Assembly: GCA_963853835.1 (NCBI GenBank)
Contig: OY970820.1
Location: 27,614,873-27,678,872 of the forward strand
DNA: 64,000 bases
Direction: 5' to 3'
DNA from: Calendula officinalis
Taxonomy: Eukaryota; Streptophyta; Magnoliopsida; Asterales; Asteraceae
Part shown: in pieces, positions 21,328 to 30,890 of the stretch
Position numbering within the stretch: the stretch's first letter is position 1
How the letters are laid out: every line of letters starts with the position of its first letter
Translations under genes and position numbers: made by a program
Notes under the pieces: generated by a model
What the model saw: the letters and a program-made list of their open reading frames with translations, nothing else
Database searches by the model: none
What the model was told of the DNA's origin: nothing

Positions 21328-22028
21328 TAATGTTGTATACTTCAAGATTGTACAACTAATGTTGTTTTTCAACGTTTTGCAAAAATAATGTTAAAGGGGT
21401 ATGGCATACCCGGTTTGAACCACATGGTGACCTTTTTGACTGAAAAGGGGGACCTCATTCCCCGTTTGAAGTCTGACCCGGGGTACCCCATACCCGGTTT
21501 GAACTTGTTCAGCTGTGTATATAGGAAGCCAAGATCACAAATAAATTACACCCTCCCAACAATCTTTTTGTGTCATACCCATTTTCTTTTAAAATAAATT
21601 ATAAAAATAAAAGCTCAACTAAAAGGAATCATGAAGTTGTAGTTGAAGTTAAATGTTTAATGTTTTTTGTCTTCGCCACATCGTAATAAAAAATGCTATT
21701 TTGAGCTTTTATTTTTATAATTTATTTTAAAAGAAAATGGGGTATGACACAAAAAGATTGTAAGAAGTATGTGATTTATTTGTGATCTTGGCTTCCTTTA
21801 TATACACAGCAGAACAAGTTCAAACCGGGTATGGGGTACCCCGGGTCAGACTTCAAACCGGGAATGGGGTCACTCTTTTCAGTCAAAAAGCAAACCGGGT
21901 ATGGGTACCCTTTTTGCGCCACGTGTCACCATGTGGTTCAAACCGGGTATGCCATACTCCTTTAGCATTATATTTGCAAAAGGTTGAAAAACAGTATTAG
22001 TTGTGTAATCTTGGAGGATACAATATTA
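21328..22028. repeat. long inverted repeat (foldback), about 290-330-bp arms
   Basis: The left arm 21328-21617 and right arm 21701-22028 are near-complementary over their whole length, separated by an 83-bp loop. The right arm has an extra segment of about 40 bp (around 21890-21925). Both arms carry several copies of ATACCCGGTTTGAA. No transposase or recognisable protein is present. A transcript would fold into a long hairpin. Confidence 0.85.
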
Positions 22029-22973
22029 TTTATGCAAATGGCTCGTAGACATAGGTTCCATTGGTCGGATTAGGATCCCATAGTATTCGAAGCTCTAATT
22101 TTCTAACTTCTCATTAGTTTTTATTTATTATATGACATACGTTTCAAAAAACCTCTAATGTTGCTCATTTGTGAGAGCGAACAAAAAAGTATGAGAAGGT
22201 TCAATCTCCATTGTTCATATTATTCTTTGTCAACCATGTAGGAAGACAACTGTCTTCTCTTAAGATTTGTAATGGGGATTGGTCCCAAGTGGCATATTAG
22301 CACCATGTCAGCTTTCTCTTTAGACCAAATACTTGACTAAACTCACGACTAAATATTAACATTGATTTTATTAATACATATATCAGTTATCATGCATAAT
22401 GTACAAGCGGCCGTTGCGCACCACATGCGACCACCATCGGTCATATGGACGACAAAATGGAAAGAAAAGGGGAAGTTCGGTCGTTGTAACGAAAAGACAC
22501 ATCACTGGTTGGGGTTGTGGTCTCCATTGTCGTCCATCACGATCAATATAAGTAAATTCAATTGTAGGGTAAAGGGTCTTAATCTCCTTTTTATCCTAAT
22601 TGGTTATAAAAGTCGCCCTAATAAGTCTAGTCTAATCTATGACATTTATAAACCTTCAATGCAAATTTTGGCACACCGTACCTAAATACTTACATATGTT
22701 AATCTTCACTAAAATATCTAAAATACACAATATGATTTTCAATATTATAATCATAGTTGTGGTCAAAAGATATAACGTTACACCAATTTCTATAGTCTTT
22801 TTAATAACTGTATTTCTAATTTTAGTGTAAACAAACATATACTTTGATGAATAAAAAAACTAACGCTAGCATACTAATTTAGAAAAATCACCAATTCACG
22901 TTTCTAGTGATAAACAGGTACTCCGTAATGTTTTACTTTTTATGTTCGTAGAAGGCATCTAAAAATAGAGGAA
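22029..22973. other. intergenic spacer
   Basis: I see no gene, RNA or clear repeat boundary here. The short open frames at 22362-22838 have no recognisable composition. Confidence 0.5.
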
Positions 22974-24026
22974 CTACCGCTCGACCCATCTAGCATATCG
23001 AATCGTATGCCGTCTCAACCAAAGCTGATAAACCACCATTTGAAATGCATCGTGCGCCTGTGGTTCCGCATTCCACACTAAATGCTGTGTTGCCACCACA
23101 CCAGATTCCTTCATCTGCTCGTACCGACTCTTTTCTATTCCGTCCAATAACCGTCTCAGTCCCTCTGCGCCACCACTTGAACTCACAAACACAGCAATCT
23201 CCGACCACTTGATCACGTCCATCAACGGTAGATCCTGAATCGGACGGTCGGTAATCACCACTGGCACACACCGTGAAGCCATCGCCTCCACCATCCACGT
23301 CATATCAGAGCCGTACATAAATAAACAAAATCTGCTACTCTTCATGAATCCCCGCCTTTTGCTCGCCGGCTCGTATTCAACCTTGAACTCAGGATCACTA
23401 CTAATTTCTTCAGTTAACCTTAACGGGATCCTCTGGCTGAGTTTTAAGTAACCGAGAAACGCCGGCGTAGCGTTGACCGACGGAATTACTTGGAACGAGT
23501 GTGCCGGAGGCAGGGTTATGTCCTTATGCGGGATGAACAGACCGGATGACGTCGGGAAAGAAGAGATCTGGATAGAATTCTTCTTCAATTCGACAATGTT
23601 TCTATCGGAAGAAGAGTCAACACCGGCGGCTGAGAGGTAAAAGTGATCGGCGCCTAGTGTACGGTTCCAGAAAGGGAAATTAAGACGAATAGTTTTGACG
23701 AGACGCGCGAGATTGCGCGTGGAGATGGAGGAAGGGAAGGGGAGGAAGAAGAGGTGAGCCTGGGTGGGGTCTTGGGTCACGAAAGGACTGCGGAGGAGAG
23801 ATGTGTAGAATTGGGACTCTTGTGCGGTGGTGAAGAGAGTGGTGGCGGTGGAAGGTGGTGGCGGGTAGACGAAGATTTTGAAAGAGTGGATCATTTTGTC
23901 GTAATTGGGGAAGAGGGTTTTGGGTGAGAGGTAGAGGGAGGTGGTGGGGTGTTCGGAGAGGGCATCGCTGGTGAAGGCGAGCATGAAAACTAGGACGAGG
24001 AAGGAGAAGGGTGGTATGGCAGCCAT
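22974..24026 (-). CDS. exostosin-like glycosyltransferase, GT47 family
   Basis: A single-exon gene of 350 residues. The N-terminus (MAAIPPFSFLVLVFMLAFTS) is a signal peptide or signal anchor, so the product should enter the Golgi/secretory path. The family transfers sugars from nucleotide sugars to cell-wall polysaccharides or glycoproteins. The exostosin fold is seen in FKIFVYPPPP, SQFYTSLLRSPFVTQDP, AHLFFLPFP and the GT47 donor-site block SRFCLFMYGSDMTWMVEAMA followed by CVPVVITDRP and WSEIAVFVSS. At 350 residues it is shorter than most plant GT47 proteins (about 400-500), being compact in the middle, but no stop or frameshift is seen. The exact sugar and acceptor cannot be told from the sequence. 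Confidence 0.88.
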   Translation of the reverse strand: MAAIPPFSFLVLVFMLAFTSDALSEHPTTSLYLSPKTLFPNYDKMIHSFKIFVYPPPPSTATTLFTTAQESQFYTSLLRSPFVTQDPTQAHLFFLPFPSSISTRNLARLVKTIRLNFPFWNRTLGADHFYLSAAGVDSSSDRNIVELKKNSIQISSFPTSSGLFIPHKDITLPPAHSFQVIPSVNATPAFLGYLKLSQRIPLRLTEEISSDPEFKVEYEPASKRRGFMKSSRFCLFMYGSDMTWMVEAMASRCVPVVITDRPIQDLPLMDVIKWSEIAVFVSSSGGAEGLRRLLDGIEKSRYEQMKESGVVATQHLVWNAEPQAHDAFQMVVYQLWLRRHTIRYARWVER

Positions 24027-24447
24027 GGGGAGGTAAAGTTTGTAAGGAAGGATTAGGAAACAAGGAGTGTATGATGAATGTGGTAGGTTTGGAAGGGGAA
24101 TGTCATAATGTCATTGTTTCCAAATTCCAACTAATTATTTGCTTAGGGACTTTTTTTTCTTTTGAACCCGAGAACATTGTTAACCATGACATCTAACAAA
24201 CGTTTAGTTTTTTGCGAAATCAGTTTTACGTCAATATATTCCAACTAACATACATACACATTTTCTTCATTTTTTAAACCACACCATTATAAAATATAGT
24301 AATGTACACACATAAAATACTTTGAGTATAACCACCTTCCTTCCATTCTCTAAACTCCGATCCGAAGACATGAAAACCCAACGAGCTCCAACTGACGCCT
24401 TGTGCCACTGGTTTGGAAAAACCAACACAACCGACAAGTATATTAAC
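24027..24447. other. upstream region of the GT47 gene
   Basis: Promoter-side spacer; no element that I can define. Confidence 0.35.
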
Positions 24448-24977
24448 TAGAGATGTTAACGGGTACGGGTAGTAGCGGGTACTGCAAAACCCGTACCCGA
24501 CCCGCTATTCCCATACCCGCCCCGTGCCTGGTCAAATCCCCGTTGTGTTCGTGTAGAAAAATCCCCGCCGGGTACGGGGAACCCGACGAGTACCCGTTAA
24601 ATAAAAAAATTAAATAAAATAGCTAAAACATTTAATGCTCTTACTTCGTTAAGGCTTATTTCGTTCAATACGTAATGGACTAACGGGAGACGGATCAGAT
24701 TTTAACCATTATTAGATTGGGCTAATGAGAGATTAAGAGTTGGGTTAAGTTTTGGTAGTGACTAATTGACTAAACCCGTATTGAAAAAAATTACACATTA
24801 ATATATATTCGGGTCGGGTATAAACGATGTGAGTATTATAAAATCCGTATCCGACCCGCCCCCGCTCTCGGGTATAAAATTTAAACTCATTTCCAACCCG
24901 TTACCCGCTTAGCCGGGTAATATCCGTCCCGTAAGACCCGTATACCCGAACCCACGGGCCAAATATGCATCCCTAAT
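24448..24977. mobile_element. non-autonomous hAT-like element (CGGGTACGGGT-rich)
   Basis: Ends read TAGAGATG on the left and CATCCCTA on the right, imperfect inverted termini of the hAT style. Subterminal regions on both sides are packed with CGGGTA/TACCCG words, a common feature of hAT MITEs. I could not find a convincing 8-bp target duplication. Confidence 0.5.
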
Positions 24978-25400
24978 ACTACTCTGATGGTAGTGGTATG
25001 AGATGTTTTTTAAACCATAATGTCATTGTATATACAATGTTTATTGTTAATGTGATTGTCAGTTAGCTATAAATTTACATTGTATAGTGTTTGAGTTAAT
25101 AATTATGATGTAAAGATGTTAGTTGATTTTTTAACCATAGTGTTATTGTATGTACTATTATTATTAATATAAATATTAATTAGCTATAAACTTATATTTT
25201 ATTGTGTATGAGCTAGTAATTATAATGTAGAAATCTTTTTAATGACAAAGCTAAATAACACTCCAGAAAATTAACAAAATATATTTATGAGTAACATACG
25301 CAATGTTAAGATTTGTTAAACCTCACATACAATGACTTCCTTATCAATAACATTATCTTTTTTTAACAACAATTATATTGAAAATTAAATCAAATCATAT
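24978..25400. other. intergenic AT-rich spacer
   Basis: Contains a loose direct repeat of about 115 bp (ACCATAATGTCATTGTATATACAATG and its decayed copy at about 25136). Nothing coding. Confidence 0.4.
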
Positions 25401-25406
25401 AAAAAA
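25401..25406 (-). terminator. RNA polymerase III terminator of tRNA-Lys
   Basis: Six T residues on the minus strand, two bases after the tRNA 3' end. Confidence 0.8.
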
Positions 25407-25407
25407 G

Positions 25408-25480
25408 CGCCATCCGTGGGACTCGAACCCACGACCACGTGGTTAAAAGCCACGCGCTCTACCAACTGAGCTAGAACGGC
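25408..25480 (-). tRNA. tRNA-Lys (anticodon UUU)
   Basis: A 73-nt intronless tRNA read on the minus strand from GCCGTTC. The acceptor stem GCCGTTC/GGATGGC pairs with two G-U wobbles. The D arm is TAGCTCAGTTGGTAGAGC, the anticodon stem GTGGC/ACCAC holds loop CTTTTAA, and the T arm is GTGGG TTCGAGT CCCAC. The anticodon TTT lies at 25445-25447 and reads AAA/AAG lysine codons. A box, B box and a T6 terminator are present, so it should be a functional nuclear gene. Confidence 0.97.
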
Positions 25481-25758
25481 TGCTTACAGTTAGTTGGCTT
25501 CTAACGATATTTGATTTGAAGAAACAAGTTAGGCAAAACTAGATTTTATTGCACAAAAATCATAACTTTCCCAAAAAAAATCCCAAGTCCACGTACAGTA
25601 TTTTTATATCTTTTGTAATGAAAACCCTGTTGCACATATAAAAAATAGCCTTGGTATTACTTCATGATTTTGCAGGGAATTTGATAACTGTTAGAGAGGA
25701 TATTGGATACTTTTCCGCTAGTACAAAATAACGCAATACACAATCAACATCATATACT

Positions 25759-26020
25759 CCCTCCGTCCCACAAAAAACTTCCCATTTCATCCTAAATTTT
25801 TGTCCCACAAAAAACTTCCCATTTCATACATTTGATGGGCTCCACATAATAAAATATTATTATTATTAAGGACCCCACCACTTACTATCCACTAACTATC
25901 TTTCTCTCTCCAAACCAATCTTATATTTTAATCAAAATTATTACCAATACCCCACCACTAACTATCACCTTAAAACTTGTGCCAAACTCAAATGGGAAGT
26001 TTTTTGTGGGACGGAGGGAG
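25759..26020. mobile_element. Stowaway MITE (Tc1/mariner)
   Basis: 262 bp with inverted ends CTCCCTCCGTCCCACAAAAA, flanked by TA on each side (25757-25758, 26021-26022). A partial internal duplicate of the left end occurs at about 25803. Confidence 0.93.
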
Positions 26021-26124
26021 TATAAAACATAAGACCATATGTTTATACATCATATAGTCTCACAATTCTAAAACTAGTAATTATAAAAAGTTGCATCTTT
26101 AGATATAAAAAGAAAAAAAAAAAA

Positions 26125-27683
26125 TCAACGAAGAAAAATTCTATTAACGACATCAACGGGCAGTGCATAAGCGGGATCAATAGCTTTTAATCCCGGATAC
26201 TCAAGTAACGAAAGACCCGCAACACCAAAATACGTATGAAAAACATCAACCGCATCATCCGGTCTATCAGAAATCCCTCCATTTTCTTTATCTTGACAAT
26301 TTAAAATAAATTTAACAAGTTTCGATTTATCAATCCAATCAACTCTATCAATCATAATCAAACTAGACAAAACCCACCACGAGTAACAAACATCCGGAAG
26401 CTTCTCGGGCCGCCCATTTAACCCGCCCGATTTTACTTGCCTTTCACATAACCACCACCCCAAAAGATCCTTATCAACATAATGTAAACAGCCCGTTATA
26501 GCAAGTGCCCCAATACAACAAAAGATTTGGCCCGCGTGTGACTCGCCACCCGGGGTACACCCGAACCCGCCATCGAGATTCTTGCAACTTATAATGTACT
26601 TAACCGCTTTTTCAACGTTTATTTTATTTAAACATTTTAGTAACGCAAGTGAACATATCGCAACGTAGGAAAACCTAATATCGGTTTCGCCCCATTTGTC
26701 GCCCGAAAACGAGCCGTCTTCGTTTTGGAGGGTAGATATGTAATTTGACACTTTATCAATATCGAGTATTTCGATTTTGTTGAATAGTGCTAAGATTTGG
26801 ATTGCGCTGAGAGTGTAGAGTAAATGCGGGTCGTGATTCTCATTCCCGCCAAAACCGCCACTTGGGTGTTGACAGCTCATGACCCATGAGATAACGGCCT
26901 CTTGGTCAACGGTTTTGAGTTGACCTAAAAAGTCGAGTGTGGTTAGTCCCCAATATGCCCCGTTGATTCTGATATGTTCCGTTAGGACCGACTCAGTATC
27001 GTCTTTATTTTTTTCGATTTTTAAGATGTAAGCTGCATGTTTTTCACTTGCAAGTTCTCCCATTCTGTGAGATAACAAAATGTATGTGAGGGTAATTTAG
27101 GAAGACATTAATATAAAATGGATTAAAACAATTAAAGTAATTACGTCAATAAATGTAAAATCAATCGCTCATAAAGTCCGCCCAATTTCTAAAGATCAAT
27201 GAATTGGGGATTACTTCCCCTCAGCTATAATGTATTCACGCAGTTAGAAAACTTAAGCTATAATCATCGACATCAATTTTCAATACTGAGTTAAGCTATA
27301 ATGTATTCACTTAAGCACTTAGAAAACTTACATGATCAAATGGATCGATCCGATCAGAACCTGGACTACTGAAGAGCTAGGTCAATTTGAAAAAATTCAA
27401 ATAATTTTCATACGAACAAATCAATCAAGTTATAATCTACCAAAACGCGAGATCTATTAAATTAACAATCAGTAGAAAACAGTTAATTATAACCTTTTAA
27501 ATCGACCTAATATTTCACTTCAGCTCAATCAGATTGTTTAACTCAGGTATACGGCTGATTATCAACCAAAATGTAGCTAATTAATATTAAAATATTTATC
27601 ATATATATTGACAGAAACGGAAGACATTAAACACATTCACGAGAATAAGATGATTATTTAGACAACTGTAATACATACCCCAT
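26125..27683 (-). CDS. RGTB: Rab geranylgeranyltransferase beta subunit (RGGTase II)
   Basis: The main exon is 26125-27064 and a 5-base coding start (ATGGG, 27683-27679) can be spliced to it across a GT-AG intron, giving MGMGELASEKH and 314 residues. Without that exon, an ATG at 27063 gives MGELASEKH (312 residues). The subunit, with an alpha partner and Rab escort protein, adds geranylgeranyl groups to C-terminal cysteines of Rab GTPases for membrane targeting. The alpha-alpha barrel prenyltransferase repeats are plain: GGFGGNENHDP, EDGSFSGDKWGE, DGGFGCTPGGESHAGQIFC, GGLNGRPEKLPDVCYSWW and ENGGISDRPDDAVDVFHTYF. The zinc ligands Asp/Cys in DVCYSWW and His in FHTYFG are present. The frame is intact and of normal length. 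Confidence 0.95.
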
Positions 27684-27689
27684 GTTTGC

Positions 27690-28300
27690 GAGATTGAGTG
27701 CTCCTGTGACGACGGAGCTTTGGTTCCTAGCGAGACCTTGAAGAGGAAGCGATTTACGTTTTGGGCCTGATGTTTAATGTATTCAAAAAAGTTTTTGGGC
27801 CTCACACCGTATTGTTCATTATATCTTTATCTTTATACTTTCTCCGTATTAAAATAAGTGAATCACTTTGTAGTTACTTTTTTAAGGCAAAATAAGGTAA
27901 TAATAGATTAGTGAAATTAAATTAGTTAATTAGAATAGATGGGAATCCACACTTTTTACTATTTTATTGTTTTTATAAGAAAATGACAAAAATACCATAC
28001 TTTTTTTAATGATGTTTAAAAAGATATAAACTAAGGATAAAGAGGTAATTTTAAATAGAAGAAATTACATGGATAGGCCCTATGCTTTGACCTAAGTTTT
28101 AGATTTAGTCCTTAAGTTTTAGAAATTACACCCGTGGTCACCGTGGTTTGAACTTCGTATTGATTTTGGTCCCTAACATTATTTTAGCCGTTAAAAATAG
28201 TTGTGGGTAATTTGGTCCTTTTACCCTCCTCATCATCTTCATCTTCCTCATCATCACCATTAGCAAAATAATCCTCCTCTTCTTCGCATAACAAGCCCTT
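27690..28300. other. promoter-side spacer of RGTB with eroded MITE sequence
   Basis: CTCCGTATTAAAATAAGTGAATCAC at about 27842 looks like a decayed Stowaway-type end. From about 28078, a stretch with TTTTGGTCCCTAAC and AATTTGGTCCTTTTACC words is typical of dispersed non-autonomous repeats. No boundaries could be fixed. Confidence 0.35.
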
Positions 28301-28309
28301 GAAAAGCTA

Positions 28310-28705
28310 AACGACAATGATGAAATTAGGGCCTCCGATGAATTTACTGAGCGAAATGAAGTTGAAATTGAAGAAGAAGTGAATCTGAAAACGATGAAGA
28401 AAATGATCGAAATTGAATTACAGGACAAAAGAAGGAATTTTGGGAGGCAGCAATGGCGACATTGACTTTAACAAGTCAAAATTAGGGCAATTCGGTCATC
28501 AAATTAGGGATACCCAATCTGAGGTAGCAGATTGCGGATTAGGTAGAAGATCTTGCGATACAGAACCTAGGTTTTCAATCGATGCACATCGATTATCTGA
28601 TGAAGAACCACGTTTTTCATTCGATGAACATCGAGCTTCTTGAGATGGATATCCAATAGTACGAACAATTCCTCGTCTTACACTTGTAAACAAGATTGAA
28701 AACAA
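28310..28705 (+). pseudogene. OCTOPUS-like (DUF740) gene fragment
   Basis: The plus strand encodes two blocks typical of plant OCTOPUS-like proteins. One is an acidic part ending EVNLKTMKKMIEIELQDK, followed in another frame by KKEFWEAA. The other is LGRRSCDTEPRFSIDAHR followed by EEPRFSFDEHRAS, then a stop (TGA at 28641) where the family has Trp, then DGYPIVRTIPRL. The intact family acts at the plasma membrane in phloem patterning. Here there is no start, the frames are broken and the flanks are unrelated, so this is a dead fragment. Confidence 0.7.
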
Positions 28706-28739
28706 GACTGAAAACCTGCAAACTTATTACAAAGTTACA

Positions 28740-30142
28740 AGTGTCTAGATGCTAATTGCTGCATATAGCCAAATCACTACTGACACACTCTTTTTTATGC
28801 AAAATACTGAATACAATGTTTTTCATTTAGTAATGTTAAACAAAAACCAAATTTTTGTTTATTTTAATTATATACCTTAGTTAAGTAGACGTAGTTGTAC
28901 ATTTTACCTTGCAATATGTTATTGCAGCCATTATCACAAGTAAATGTATATTAGTATATATATTTAAATTGAAATTTTAATCTTGACAGGTTATGTATGA
29001 AATCTTAAAAATTAAGACGTGACACCATTATATGTTAATAGCCTAATCAAAAATTAATACACTCCCTACCTAGTCTAGGGGTGTTCACTTTCAAATACGA
29101 ATAATCTAACATATCCAAATCAGTAGCTTTAATTAGTGGTGTTCATTTTTGGATATCTTTTCTTAACATAACTTAAAGAGAATTTTGATCTAATCCAATC
29201 AATATAAAACCCTAGCTTGATTGTAAAATTATCATTATTTTGGACAGAAATTGCAATAACAAAAACTTTTGGACGAGATTGCAGGAGATGAAAGAGGTTA
29301 ACATCATTTGGGTACACCTTGCACTTAAGCTCAATTTGGCCTCTTCATAAAAAGATAGACACGTTAAAGTAACTTCCAATCATCCCCAATTTATGAATTT
29401 CTTTTTGTGGTAAAGTACATAAAAAACCAAACCTTGAACCTCACAATAACGTTGAAACAACAAACTACCCACCACCAATGGATAATGTTTGAATTTATGT
29501 AATAAATAAGTAGGATTTTAGTTTTGCTATATATAATTCTAAAAGATATCATTAAAAGATAATTTTATTTATTTATTAATATGCTCAAGTAAGTTATCAT
29601 TAAGTGGTTACTACGTGTAGCTTTCATTTTCAAACAATCATAATTATATAACACTCAATTGACTGCTGTATCATAGTCATTGGACAATCAATTGAATCAA
29701 CAACAATCGAATAAAAGTTTTTTTTAATAGTTACTATATTAAAACGAATTAGCAAAGAGCTGTGTAGCTGTAGGAACAAGACAAGACAAGTTAAAAACAT
29801 AACAAAGGCTTAGATATAGAAAACTTGTCTTGCACTCAACCTAACAATTAGTTAATCCACAACAAATTGACATATTCTTTTAAAGAATTTTGATAAGAGC
29901 TGTTATTATTAAAATCTTTTTTTAAATAACTAGAAAAAATTTAAATTTTAATACTAATAATGTCTCTTTATCTATCTTTACCGCTGCAAAAATCTTTCAT
30001 CTTTCATCTTTCATCTCTTGTTTTTTATAAACCATATCTATCATATTCAGTGTCTATGGATTATGTTTATTATGATCATTTGAGTTGAGCTAATTGATTT
30101 ATAACAATATTCTTTTCTATATTTTATCTTAAAATATATTAA
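28740..30142. other. intergenic AT-rich spacer
   Basis: I see no gene or defined element here. Confidence 0.45.
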
Positions 30143-30345
30143 GGGTTTTTCTAACATGTGCCTCCTGGGCACATGTTTAAGTGCATTAAATATCTTTAAT
30201 TTTCTATAATGACTTCAAAATGCATTGAATATATATCTTTCAAAATTTAACTTAAGTTCATTGATGATTAATAACACTTGATTAGGAAAGTTTGAGGTAT
30301 TTAATGCGCCTAAACATGTGCCTAGGGGCACATGTTAAAAAACCC
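30143..30345. mobile_element. foldback MITE with GGGTTTTTCTAACATGTGCC ends
   Basis: Inverted ends of about 50 bp (GGGTTTTTCTAACATGTGCC ... GGCACATGTTAAAAAACCC), each also containing a small inner palindrome CATGTGCC-GGCACATG. A relative with TCATGTCC in place of ACATGTGCC lies at 47144-47325. Confidence 0.75.
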
Positions 30346-30890
30346 ATATATATTAATATCAAAGTACGTGTAACTCAACAATATTTGATTTTATATATTT
30401 TACAAGTTAGCGAGTTGAACTCTAAGTATCTCCAATGAGATCTTTTTCTAAACTTATTGTTTTTCCAATAAGTCTTTATATCACCTTTTATCATTGGAAT
30501 AACTAGTTTTTTTAAAAGTTTATTGCAAATTTTTTTTTTCTACTAACTTTTTAATCAACTTTTAACCTATACGATTTTAAAACCTATACGATTTTAAACC
30601 TTAAACAACATATTGTACTACCTCAATGGTATTTTTCCGTTGATTTTTGTTTTAGTCAAGCCCCCTCTCTCTCACTAGTTGTTTTTGTGTCTGTTGATGA
30701 CTATACATATACAATACATATAGCGGCCCTCTATCTCTATCTCCATCTCTTTATATATGAAGGCGGACAGATCGATGTCCAGATACTGAAACCCTACACT
30801 TGCGAGTTTCCTCATTTCTCTCTGCTTTCAGGCGCCAAATCATCATCATACACACACGCACACGCGCGCGCAGAGCTTAAACCTTCAACA
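30346..30890 (+). promoter_or_regulatory. P5CS promoter and 5' leader
   Basis: The leader before the ATG at 30891 contains CT-rich tracts (CTCTATCTCTATCTCC, CCCCCTCTCTCTCAC) and a CA/CG dinucleotide run (CACACACGCACACGCGCGCG, about 30851-30870). A small upstream ATG at 30687 begins a frame that overlaps the leader out of phase with P5CS, so it could act as an upstream ORF if transcribed. Confidence 0.4.

Noticed and set aside
21388..22000. Open frames inside the long foldback
   Set aside because: They mirror each other on the two arms and are explained by the repeated ATACCCGGTTTGAA words.
22656..22838. Small hydrophobic frames on both strands
   Set aside because: Ile/Leu/Lys-rich translations of AT-rich DNA, without homology or start context.
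24448..24977. A clean 8-bp target duplication for the CGGGTA-rich element
   Set aside because: The flanks (ATATTAAC and ATACTACT) agree too poorly to call.
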